Under the pieces are notes generated by a model, which did no database searches, was not told the origin of the DNA, and saw nothing but the letters and a program-made list of their open reading frames with translations. From NCBI GenBank assembly GCA_029861825.1, contig JAOTYN010000064.1, positions 1 through 13,038 of the forward strand: a stretch of DNA of 13,038 nucleotides, given 5' to 3'. This stretch comes from Cyclobacteriaceae bacterium. GTDB taxonomy: Bacteria > Bacteroidota > Bacteroidia > Cytophagales > Cyclobacteriaceae. Within the stretch, counting starts at the first letter, position 1. The number at the start of each line of letters is the position of its first letter. This document shows, one piece after another, positions 5,937 through 13,038 of this stretch. Both the position numbers and the translations under genes were made by a program.

Positions 5937-8834
5937 ATGAAGGTTTCAACCACTAAATCATTCAAATTGGTGTATTCATTGTTTGAACATGAATACCTGG
6001 GTTACCTTTTTGAGTCGTATGTGATTCAGTTGGATGAAAAATTGAGATTCACATTCCTGCATCAAAACATTTCAGCTAAAAACGCCGATGAATTTGCCGA
6101 GGGCTTAGACAAAGATGATTATGAGCTCATAAGTTTGATGGATTCCATGCACCAGGACCGGGTGATCCAGAAGTTTTTCAAGCGCAAGATTAAAGCTCAG
6201 GAGTTTTTCCTGAAGCTTTACGATCAGCAGAAAGGCAATATACCTCTACAAGAAGAAATTGCCCGGTATCTGGAATCCAAACGATCACGCATACTGGCCC
6301 TTATGAAAGGGAAGAACCTGTACGAAATGGGCAATGATGGGGAGCCCGCCTGGAGGCAAATAGATATTGTGCAGGAAAAAGCCTCCGTACTGTTCCATTT
6401 TAGAAGAAATAAAGAAAATACCCACTACTTCCCCACAGTGAAGTGTCAAAATGAAAAAGTGGAATTCCAATATCAAAATGCCTTCATAATTTGCGATAAT
6501 CCTGCTTGGATGATGGTAAATGGGCAATTGTTCAGTTTCGAAAAGAACGTAGATGGAAAGAAGCTCAGGCCTTTTCTCAATAAGAGATTCATTGTAATCC
6601 CAAGGCAAGTAGAAGAAACTTATTACCGAAAATTTGTGGCGGCCCTGGTTGAAAGTTTTGATGTCTACGCCAAGGGTTTTCATATTCAAACAGAAACCTA
6701 TCCTGTGGAACCGGTGCTCACCTTTTCCAAGATGGCCGGCAATAGTAATGGTGAGCAAGGCCTGGACAAACTGATTTTCGAGCTTTCTTTTACCTATGGA
6801 AAGTACAACTACCGGGCCAACAAGCTAAAGCAGGTCAGCGTAAACGTGGAGAAGATCGAGGATACTTATATTTTCCACAGAGTAAAGCGCAACGTGAAGC
6901 AGGAAACCCGTATCGCGGAATACCTCAATGACCTGGGCCTTCCGATCAAGCAAGGTTTCGCCACTTTGGATAAGCCCAAAGCTTTTTCATGGTTGCAACA
7001 GTACCAGGACATACTCTTGCAATACGGTATCAGGATCCGACAAACACAACTTGATAACAAGCGCTATTTTCTGGGTCAGTCCTACATCAGCATTGATGTA
7101 CGGGAAAATATCGACTGGTTCGATATTCACACGGTTGTGCGGTTCGGAGATTATGAAATTCCATTCATTCAATTAAGGAAATTGATCCTGTCCAAAAAGA
7201 ATGAGATCACTTTGCCCAATGGGGAAATAGGGGTCATTCCGGAGCACTGGTTTAAAGAGTATTCAGAGCTCTTTGCCTTTATGGACGAGAAAGATCATTC
7301 TCAGGAAATGATCCTTAAAAAGCATCACTTGGCGCTGGTACAGGAACTGGAACGGGCTGAACTGGCGGAAGTGAACATGAGTCAAAAGCTCCAAGGGCTG
7401 CGACAGTTTGAAAAAATTGATGATTTACCTCTCCCTAAGGCTTTTAAGGGGAATTTAAGACCCTACCAAAAGGCCGGTTACAATTGGTTGTTATTCCTGA
7501 ACAAGTTCAATTTTGGAGGGTGTTTGGCAGATGATATGGGATTAGGGAAAACCGTTCAGACACTGGCAATTTTGCAATCCCAAAAAGAAATGGGGCAATC
7601 CAATGCCAGCTTGTTGGTTATGCCCACCTCGCTGATCTACAATTGGCAAATGGAGGCCAAGAAGTTTACACCTAGTCTGAAAGTTTTTATTTATACCGGC
7701 ACCAATCGCATTAAAGATATTGGGCAATTCGGCGGCTTCGATCTGATATTGACCAGCTATGGGATCACTCGGTTGGATGTGGATACGCTTCGGGAGTACC
7801 ATTTTAATTATGTAATCCTGGACGAAAGCCAGGCCATTAAGAATCCCAACAGCCACATCGCTAAGGCTGTTAAAAAACTCAATTCCCAATATCGCCTGAT
7901 CCTTACCGGAACTCCCCTTGAGAACAGCACCCTGGATCTATGGTCGCAAATGACATTTATTAACCCAGGCTTATTGGGTAATCAAAGTTATTTTAAAACG
8001 GAGTTTCTTACCCCTATTGAAAAAAAACAGGACGACAAAAAGACCCACAAACTAAATACCATCATTAAGCCCTTTATTTTAAGAAGGCACAAATCGCAAG
8101 TAGCCACCGAGCTGCCGGAGAAGGTGGAAAGTGTTAAGTATTGCACCATGACCACCATGCAAGAAGAGTTCTACGAAGAATCTAAATCGTTTTACCGCAA
8201 TAAGATCCTGCAGAGCATAGAAGATCACGGGGTAAACAAATCACAGTTCCTTTTGTTGCAAGGACTCACTAAACTGCGGCAAATAGCCAATCACCCCAAG
8301 TTGGTGAATCCGGAATATGCTGGCGACTCCGGAAAGCTGGAGGATGTCACCTACATGTTTAATAATGCTATCAGCAAGGGACATAAGATCTTGATCTTTA
8401 GTCAATTTGTGAAGCACTTGTCGCTACTGAAGACTTATTTGCTCAACAATCATATTCCTTTCAGTTACCTTGACGGGGCTACTAAAAACCGTCAGCAGCA
8501 GGTCAATAACTTCCAAAATAAACGGCACATTAAAGTGTTCCTGATTTCTCTTAAAGCTGGCGGTTTGGGGCTTAATCTTACCAAAGCCGATTACGTGTTT
8601 TTATTGGATCCCTGGTGGAACCCTGCCATAGAAGCCCAGGCCATTGACCGCGCCCATCGCATCGGTCAGGAAAACAAGGTTTTTACCTATAAGTTCATTA
8701 CCAAGGGAACCGTGGAGGAGAAGATCCTGGCCCTCCAAAAGAATAAGATCAAATTGGCTCAAGATCTCATTACCATCGATGAGGGTTTTGTGAAGACACT
8801 ATCCAAAGAGGATATCGAAACTTTACTGCAGTAA
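5937..8834 (+). CDS. SNF2-family DEAD/DEAH-box helicase (Swi2/Snf2 ATPase)
   Basis: This 965-residue DNA-dependent ATPase is of the Swi2/Snf2 type (helicase superfamily 2), whose members track along duplex DNA and remodel protein-DNA complexes. Its bacterial role is mostly unknown and is often placed in transcription or repair. All core motifs are intact: Walker A in DDMGLGKTVQTL (about 532-543), motif Ia VMPTSLIYNW, Walker B as DESQ (629-632), motif III LTGTPLEN (656-663), and in the second RecA lobe ILIFSQFVKHL, then SLKAGGLGLNL and the motif VI DRAHRIGQ (904-911). About 480 residues precede the helicase core and resemble the long N-terminal region of Bacteroidota homologues, with no Cys pairs of a SWIM zinc finger. 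The ATG at 5937 is the only good start after the preceding gene. It appears monocistronic; the remnant of another gene follows. Confidence 0.92.
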   Translation: MKVSTTKSFKLVYSLFEHEYLGYLFESYVIQLDEKLRFTFLHQNISAKNADEFAEGLDKDDYELISLMDSMHQDRVIQKFFKRKIKAQEFFLKLYDQQKGNIPLQEEIARYLESKRSRILALMKGKNLYEMGNDGEPAWRQIDIVQEKASVLFHFRRNKENTHYFPTVKCQNEKVEFQYQNAFIICDNPAWMMVNGQLFSFEKNVDGKKLRPFLNKRFIVIPRQVEETYYRKFVAALVESFDVYAKGFHIQTETYPVEPVLTFSKMAGNSNGEQGLDKLIFELSFTYGKYNYRANKLKQVSVNVEKIEDTYIFHRVKRNVKQETRIAEYLNDLGLPIKQGFATLDKPKAFSWLQQYQDILLQYGIRIRQTQLDNKRYFLGQSYISIDVRENIDWFDIHTVVRFGDYEIPFIQLRKLILSKKNEITLPNGEIGVIPEHWFKEYSELFAFMDEKDHSQEMILKKHHLALVQELERAELAEVNMSQKLQGLRQFEKIDDLPLPKAFKGNLRPYQKAGYNWLLFLNKFNFGGCLADDMGLGKTVQTLAILQSQKEMGQSNASLLVMPTSLIYNWQMEAKKFTPSLKVFIYTGTNRIKDIGQFGGFDLILTSYGITRLDVDTLREYHFNYVILDESQAIKNPNSHIAKAVKKLNSQYRLILTGTPLENSTLDLWSQMTFINPGLLGNQSYFKTEFLTPIEKKQDDKKTHKLNTIIKPFILRRHKSQVATELPEKVESVKYCTMTTMQEEFYEESKSFYRNKILQSIEDHGVNKSQFLLLQGLTKLRQIANHPKLVNPEYAGDSGKLEDVTYMFNNAISKGHKILIFSQFVKHLSLLKTYLLNNHIPFSYLDGATKNRQQQVNNFQNKRHIKVFLISLKAGGLGLNLTKADYVFLLDPWWNPAIEAQAIDRAHRIGQENKVFTYKFITKGTVEEKILALQKNKIKLAQDLITIDEGFVKTLSKEDIETLLQ

Positions 8835-8860
8835 TCAAGTGGTATTCTTCACCACCCTAT

Positions 8861-9341
8861 TGGAACCAAATCCGCCTTTTGGACGGCTTGCAGGAACTCA
8901 CGATATCGGCCTTAGATCTCCGGGTCATAGCGCCCCAAAATATTCCGTTGCTCTCACCATTCAATCATGTGATCGTACGGGGTTCAGGTCGACGATGAAG
9001 AAATTCTTATGGATGCTACGGGACAACTTACGCCCTTACAATTTGCCGGCAGAAGCGAACCTTAACCGTGAGGGCCTGCTGCTCAAAAAAGGAGAGGAAC
9101 CCCGTTGGATCATGATCGAACCTCCCAAAAACAAGGTGCGCAGCATCATAGGGAGTCCCGATTTACAGGATATCGAAAAACCCAAAGCAAATTATCATTG
9201 TTCGATCAACGGATATTTGCACTGCAAGCTCGTAAGAAGATTGAGTCCGGCAAAAACCCTATAGTGACCCTTCCTCAGGCCAACGCAGAAAATGCTAGTT
9301 TGAAATTCCAAAGCCATTATAAAGCCTACCATGGGCTATGA
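8861..9341 (+). pseudogene. Decayed transglutaminase-like (DUF3857-type) gene remnant
   Basis: Read across frames, this stretch is a continuous but broken protein. Frame a (8861-8980) gives Leu-Leu-Asp-Gly-Leu and SPFNHVIV, whose His codon (8966-8968) fits the catalytic His of transglutaminase-like proteins. One extra G in the run at 8978-8983 shifts to frame b (8984-9056), with VDDEEILMDATG and the catalytic Asp at 9012-9014. A second shift near 9055-9061 leads to LNREGLLLKKGEEPRWI (9061 on), typical of the segment after the transglutaminase core in Bacteroidota. A missing T at 9216-9218 shifts again, so that GYFALQARKKIESGK reads through. The Cys-bearing N-terminal part and the C-terminal domain are gone. 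The gene lies between the SNF2 stop and radA. Three frameshifts plus truncation of both ends indicate a true pseudogene. The family is assigned from memory of its motifs. Confidence 0.72.
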
Positions 9342-9454
9342 TTTATTCCAAGGTTTGCAGCAGTTTACTATATTCTAATTTCAAAGTTAAACGCATCCCT
9401 GGTCTTGTCTAAAGACTAACTTTTACTAACTTCCCTGCTTAACTATTTTTTAGG

Positions 9455-10810
9455 GTGGCCAAGATCAAAACTTCATTTGTTTGCAGTAGCTGTGGCGTCA
9501 GCTCTCCAAAATGGCAGGGCCAATGCCACGGATGTGGTGAATGGAATACGCTTCACGAAGAAGTATTTACCAAAGAGGTGCCGGCCGGTTGGAAAGATCA
9601 AGGCGAACATTCGGCAAATCGCCCCATGGTTTTGAGCCAGGTAGATCTGAAACCCGAACAGCGCCTCATCACTGCCGATTCGGAATTGAACCGGGTTTTG
9701 GGGGGTGGTATTGTTTCCGGAGCCATGGTGTTAATTGGAGGAGAACCCGGGATTGGTAAATCAACTCTGATGTTGCAGTTGGCCTTGAGGTTAAATCAAT
9801 TAAAGGTATTGTATGTTTCTGGGGAAGAAAGTCAGCAACAGATCAAAATGAGGTCCCAGCGAATGGGATTGAGTTCTGATTCCTGCTATATTCTTACCGA
9901 GACTTCCATCGAGGCCATCTTCCAGCATATTGCCAGTTTAAAACCCCAACTACTGATCATCGATAGCATTCAAACCCTGCAATCTGCTACGGCCGATTCG
10001 TTAGCGGGCAGTGTAACCCAGATCAGGGAGTGTGCCACTAAGTTGATACGCTTTGCCAAAGAAAGCCATACTCCGGTTTTCATGATCGGTCATATCACTA
10101 AGGAGGGATCCTTGGCCGGACCCAAAGTATTGGAACATATGGTCGATACTGTGCTGCAGTTCGAAGGAGATCGACACTTGAGTTATCGCATCTTAAGGAC
10201 CTCGAAGAATCGATTTGGTCCAACCTCTGAATTGGGGATCTATGAAATGCAAATGCAGGGATTGCGGGAGGTGGTGAATCCCTCAGAAATCCTCATTTCC
10301 CAACGGGACACCCCTATAAGCGGCGTGGCCATTGCAGCCAGTCTGGAAGGCAACCGGCCCTTGCTCATAGAAATACAGGCGCTGGTGAGCCCGGCAGCTT
10401 ATGGGACTCCTCAAAGAACAGCTACCGGCTTTGACGGTAGAAGGCTAAACATGTTATTGGCAGTGCTGGAGAAACGGGGAGGATTTCGTCTTGCCACCCA
10501 AGATGTATTTCTGAATATTGCCGGAGGTCTAAGGGTGGAGGATCCTGCCATTGACCTGGCAGTAGCAGTCTCCATCATTTCCTCCTTTAATGAGACCCCG
10601 GTTCCCGATAAGCTATGCTTTGCCGGTGAGATTGGTCTGGGAGGAGAGATCAGGGCGGTCAATCGCACTGCCCACCGGGTAGCAGAGGCTTCAAAATTGG
10701 GTTTTGAGCAGATCTATATTTCCAAGTTCGCGGAAAGCGGGACTCCGGGTAAGTTACAAGTTAGGACTTTTGGGAAGTTAGAGGATTTATGGGAAGATCT
10801 CTGGGGGTGA
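9455..10810 (+). CDS. radA: DNA repair protein RadA (Sms)
   Basis: RadA is a RecA-related ATPase that works as a branch-migration helicase in homologous recombination and repair, and is found in nearly all bacteria. The 451-residue product has every family element: an N-terminal C4 zinc finger (Cys10, Cys13, Cys24, Cys27), Walker A GEPGIGKST (96-104, Lys102), Walker B-like LLIIDSIQTLQS (about 169-180), the RadA-specific KNRFG (251-255), and a C-terminal Lon-protease-like domain (about 275-451, including DVFLNIAGGLRVEDPAIDLA) without protease function. The start is GTG at 9455, which places the zinc finger as in homologues; no ATG lies nearby. Upstream, 9354-9357 (TTTG) and 9376-9383 (TAATTTCA) form only a weak promoter match. 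The stop at 10808-10810 abuts the convergent acetyltransferase stop. Confidence 0.96.
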   Translation: MAKIKTSFVCSSCGVSSPKWQGQCHGCGEWNTLHEEVFTKEVPAGWKDQGEHSANRPMVLSQVDLKPEQRLITADSELNRVLGGGIVSGAMVLIGGEPGIGKSTLMLQLALRLNQLKVLYVSGEESQQQIKMRSQRMGLSSDSCYILTETSIEAIFQHIASLKPQLLIIDSIQTLQSATADSLAGSVTQIRECATKLIRFAKESHTPVFMIGHITKEGSLAGPKVLEHMVDTVLQFEGDRHLSYRILRTSKNRFGPTSELGIYEMQMQGLREVVNPSEILISQRDTPISGVAIAASLEGNRPLLIEIQALVSPAAYGTPQRTATGFDGRRLNMLLAVLEKRGGFRLATQDVFLNIAGGLRVEDPAIDLAVAVSIISSFNETPVPDKLCFAGEIGLGGEIRAVNRTAHRVAEASKLGFEQIYISKFAESGTPGKLQVRTFGKLEDLWEDLWG

Positions 10811-11347
10811 CTATAGATCCTTCTTCATGAGATAATCATTCTGCAAGTCGTTACCTAACTCGAAAATGGAAGAGCCGAATATCACAAATCCCAATTTCTG
10901 ATAGAATTTGAGCGCATCCAAATTCTTCTCCCACACCCCCAGCCAAATCACCGGGTAACGGCGCAAGCGAGCGAAAGCCGTACACTTATCCAATAAAACG
11001 TTGCCGATGCCCTGTCCCTGGAATTCGTTGATCACATAGATGCGTTCCAGCTCCGCTACGTTTATTGACTTGTCATGAAAAGGTTTATTATTTTCTCTGA
11101 GCTTAGCATAGCCCACAGGCTTGTTTTTGTTAAGGGCAATTAAAAAGAAATTCTTGTTGTCTTCCAGTTGGGCGGTTATGGATTTCTTGGAAAAGTGGTC
11201 GCGGAGATATTTCTTCATATTCTCCTCAGTGTTGGCCTCTCCGTAAGTCTCCGAGAAGGTCTTCTTTCCCAGTCGGGATAACACTGATGCATCACTAGAA
11301 CAAGCTACTTTGAAATGCAGCTTTTCCGCTTCTATGACGGGTTGCAT
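10811..11347 (-). CDS. GNAT acetyltransferase, PaiA/spermidine-acetyltransferase-like
   Basis: This 178-residue GNAT-fold enzyme would transfer acetyl from acetyl-CoA to an amine. Motif A lies at about 99-122: ELERIYVINEF followed by the acetyl-CoA pyrophosphate loop QGQGIG (110-115). Motif B is IWLGVWEKNLDALKFYQKLGF (134-154). The words TFSETYG (30-36), VGYAKL (78-83) and WLGVWE match the PaiA-like group, whose characterised members acetylate spermidine/spermine, so a polyamine or similar amine is a reasonable guess but not shown. The ATG at 11347 is 15 bases after the stop of the PLP-enzyme gene, so the two are probably in one operon. The TAG stop abuts the radA stop with no gap and no terminator hairpin. 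Confidence 0.85.
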   Translation of the reverse strand: MQPVIEAEKLHFKVACSSDASVLSRLGKKTFSETYGEANTEENMKKYLRDHFSKKSITAQLEDNKNFFLIALNKNKPVGYAKLRENNKPFHDKSINVAELERIYVINEFQGQGIGNVLLDKCTAFARLRRYPVIWLGVWEKNLDALKFYQKLGFVIFGSSIFELGNDLQNDYLMKKDL

Positions 11348-11362
11348 GGCCCTAATATAAGG

Positions 11363-12280
11363 TTAAATAACATTTTTGCCATATTTTTCACGAATTCCTT
11401 TAATTCCCTGAAGCCCCCCGCTGTGAACTGCCAAAATATCAACATTCTTCGGGAAGAACGACTTGTTTAGTAGATCAAATACCCCCCATAACATTTTTCC
11501 GGTATACACAGGGTCCAGCTGAATACGGTATCGTTTCTTGAAATCCCTAATAAAATCTAGCAGTTCCTCACTGATTTTAGCGTATCCTCCGAAATGGTAG
11601 TCCAGCATCAGCTGCCAGCAGCATGCCGGGTAGAGGGTTTGATCTATCAGTTTTATTATTTCTCCCTCCAGGAAGCCCCCTCTCTTTAAGGCCGGAAACC
11701 CCAGCAAATGTGTCTCTGCGGATAGAGCTCCTGCTAATCCGGCCAATGTACCTCCGGTACCACAACTAATACACCAATAGTGAAAATCAAGGTCACCCAC
11801 CATCTCGCGGCACCCTTGCAGCGCCCAAAGATTAGTGCCTCCTTCCGGTATGACCCAATAGCCCGGATATTGCCGGTGGAGTTCTTCCAGAAAATCAATG
11901 TCCTGCTTCTGCCGGTATTGCTCCCGGCTAAGGGTCTGAAGTTTCATGCCCCAGTTCCGGGCATCCCTCAAAGTGGGGTTAAGAGATGGGGGCAGCTCAC
12001 CCCTGATAAGCCCTACGGTAGGCACCCCACAATAGTATCCGGCGGCAGCAGTGGCATGTATATGATTGCTGAAGGCCCCTCCAAAAGTGATTACCCCTTG
12101 GTACCCCTGGTCCAGTGCATATTTGAAGTTGTATTTAAGCTTACGCCATTTATTTCCACTCACCTGGGGATGGATGAGGTCTTCCCGTTTCAGGAATAAC
12201 CTGCGATTACCAGGGAATTCCTCCAGCAACACTACAGGGATTTCTTGGGGATGGTCGAAGAAGGTCATTGATCTGTTCAC
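11363..12280 (-). CDS. PLP-dependent ACC deaminase/D-cysteine desulfhydrase-like enzyme
   Basis: This is a fold-type II (tryptophan-synthase-beta-like) PLP enzyme of the ACC deaminase/D-cysteine desulfhydrase family, which breaks down small amino acids to a keto acid plus ammonia (and sulfide for D-cysteine). In the 305-residue form the Schiff-base Lys is Lys44 in VSGNKWRKLKYN. GGAFSNH (67-73) binds substrate, ISCGTGGTLAGLAG (about 171-184) is the PLP-phosphate loop, and a late VHSGGLQG (285-292) contacts the cofactor. True ACC deaminase activity needs specific residues I cannot verify here; D-cysteine desulfhydrase or another amino-acid lyase is as likely. The start is either GTG at 12280, which overlaps the preceding TGA as GTGA, or the in-frame ATG at 12268, four codons in. 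It lies between the EamA transporter and the GNAT gene in one apparent operon. Confidence 0.88.
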   Translation of the reverse strand: MNRSMTFFDHPQEIPVVLLEEFPGNRRLFLKREDLIHPQVSGNKWRKLKYNFKYALDQGYQGVITFGGAFSNHIHATAAAGYYCGVPTVGLIRGELPPSLNPTLRDARNWGMKLQTLSREQYRQKQDIDFLEELHRQYPGYWVIPEGGTNLWALQGCREMVGDLDFHYWCISCGTGGTLAGLAGALSAETHLLGFPALKRGGFLEGEIIKLIDQTLYPACCWQLMLDYHFGGYAKISEELLDFIRDFKKRYRIQLDPVYTGKMLWGVFDLLNKSFFPKNVDILAVHSGGLQGIKGIREKYGKNVI

Positions 12281-13038
12281 CTTCTGAAGTACTTTACATT
12301 TTGAGCTACGATAGCCATAATAATGATGGCTCCACCCAGGACAATGCCTTTGTTCAAAACTTCATCCGTAAACAATAGCGCCCATGCCACTCCGTAAAGA
12401 GGTATCAGGCTGCTCATAATACTGACACTACTAGTGCTGAAGTGTTTGAGTCCTTGTACAAATAAAGTATGGGCAATGGCAGTGGTAACAACCGTTAATA
12501 TGATCAAATAAATCCATGAGGTGGTGCTGATTTGTACCGGAAAAATCCATAATGCCGGAGAAAGCACTATAGCGGAGATCAGTAGTTGATAGCACATTAT
12601 GGTGGATCCGCTGTATACCTTTATGTATTTCTTATTCCACAGATTTCTCAGAGAATAAATAAGGGCGGAAAATATTCCCCACAAGATCCCTTGGACCACT
12701 TCATTTTCCAAAGAGAACTCCGGTACCATGAGGGACAAACCCCACAATATCAACAGCGACGATGCAATATCGAACCAGCTGTACCTGATCTTAAACAGCA
12801 AAGGCTCCAGGAGAGAGGTAATAATGGGATAGGTAAATAAAGACAACATACCAACCGCAACCCCTCCTAGTTTAATAGAGTGAAAATAGGTGGTCCAGTG
12901 TACGGCCAACAATATGCCGCTACCAATAAAAAACCCTCTGTGATTGCTTCGTATTCCTTCCCGAACCCTCAGCTTTATAAAAAAGAACAGCAAAGCAAAG
13001 GCTAGAATACATCTCCAGAAAATGATTACGGAGGGAGG
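12277..13038 (-). CDS. EamA-type (DMT superfamily) transporter, 5' end missing
   Basis: The frame is open from its TGA (12277-12279) to the right edge: 253 codons with no stop, so the start lies outside the window. A TTG at 12993 is in frame, but the 15 codons before it (Phe-Trp-Arg-Cys-Ile-Leu-Ala) continue a plausible helix with the FxR word common near helix 2 of EamA proteins, so the gene is truncated rather than starting there. The visible part has about nine hydrophobic helices in the two-repeat EamA layout, with HWTTYFHSIKLGGVAVG in the first repeat and SSVSIMSSLIPLYGVAWALLFTDE in the second. Family members export amino acids or other metabolites across the inner membrane; the substrate is unknown. 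Its stop overlaps the GTG of the PLP-enzyme gene, indicating translational coupling. Confidence 0.88.
   Translation of the reverse strand, partial: PPSVIIFWRCILAFALLFFFIKLRVREGIRSNHRGFFIGSGILLAVHWTTYFHSIKLGGVAVGMLSLFTYPIITSLLEPLLFKIRYSWFDIASSLLILWGLSLMVPEFSLENEVVQGILWGIFSALIYSLRNLWNKKYIKVYSGSTIMCYQLLISAIVLSPALWIFPVQISTTSWIYLIILTVVTTAIAHTLFVQGLKHFSTSSVSIMSSLIPLYGVAWALLFTDEVLNKGIVLGGAIIIMAIVAQNVKYFRR

Noticed and set aside
8839..9264. Open frame of 141 codons that could be called a small hypothetical protein
   Set aside because: Only part of it (about 9061-9213) is protein-like in this frame. The recognisable sequence before and after lies in other frames, so it is better explained as part of a frameshifted pseudogene.
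9402..9416. Hairpin GTCTT/AAGAC before radA
   Set aside because: It is a 5-bp stem with no strong T-run directly after it. It is too weak to call a terminator or regulatory element.
12277..12993. Complete EamA gene starting at TTG 12993
   Set aside because: The frame stays open and protein-like to the window edge and the product would lack its first helices, so the gene is truncated by the window.

Overview
The window looks like ordinary chromosome from a member of the Bacteroidota, most likely Flavobacteriia. The evidence is the Bacteroidota-type promoter words (TAnnTTTG, with TTTG about 20 bases upstream), the lack of clear Shine-Dalgarno sequences, frequent TTG/GTG starts at operon junctions, and the types of GlyA, TatC, RbfA, LolC/E-like permease and SNF2 helicase encoded. 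I see no CRISPR array, tRNA, rRNA, insertion sequence, prophage or defence island.

Layout, left to right. Bases 1-108 (minus strand) hold the first 36 codons of a lipoprotein gene that leaves the window. A short divergent promoter region (109-226) separates it from a plus-strand operon of glyA, tatC and rpiB. In this sequence glyA is split by a one-base frameshift near 964-973. A minus-strand gene for a large multi-pass membrane protein follows. It meets rpiB with overlapping stop codons, and its first loop resembles that of GT-C glycosyltransferases. Divergent from it run rbfA and, two bases after it, an FtsX/LolC-E-type ABC permease. Then comes a 965-residue SNF2-family helicase.

Between the helicase and radA lies about 500 bp (roughly 8861-9341) that looks empty but reads, across three frameshifts, as the decayed remnant of a transglutaminase-like (DUF3857-type) gene. 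radA follows. It meets, end to end, a minus-strand operon that enters from the right edge: an EamA-type transporter (5' end missing), a PLP-dependent ACC-deaminase/D-cysteine-desulfhydrase-like enzyme, and a GNAT acetyltransferase of the PaiA/spermidine-acetyltransferase type.

How the genes fit together. glyA (one-carbon and glycine metabolism), tatC (export of folded proteins), rpiB (pentose phosphate pathway), rbfA (30S maturation), the LolC/E-like permease (envelope) and radA (recombination repair) are housekeeping genes. The right-hand operon could handle small amino compounds (transport, PLP-dependent breakdown, N-acetylation), but that is inference from gene order. I found no convincing undescribed system. 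The points most worth a second look are the glyA frameshift, which sits exactly on a -1 slippery heptamer, the overlooked transglutaminase pseudogene, and the unassigned membrane protein.
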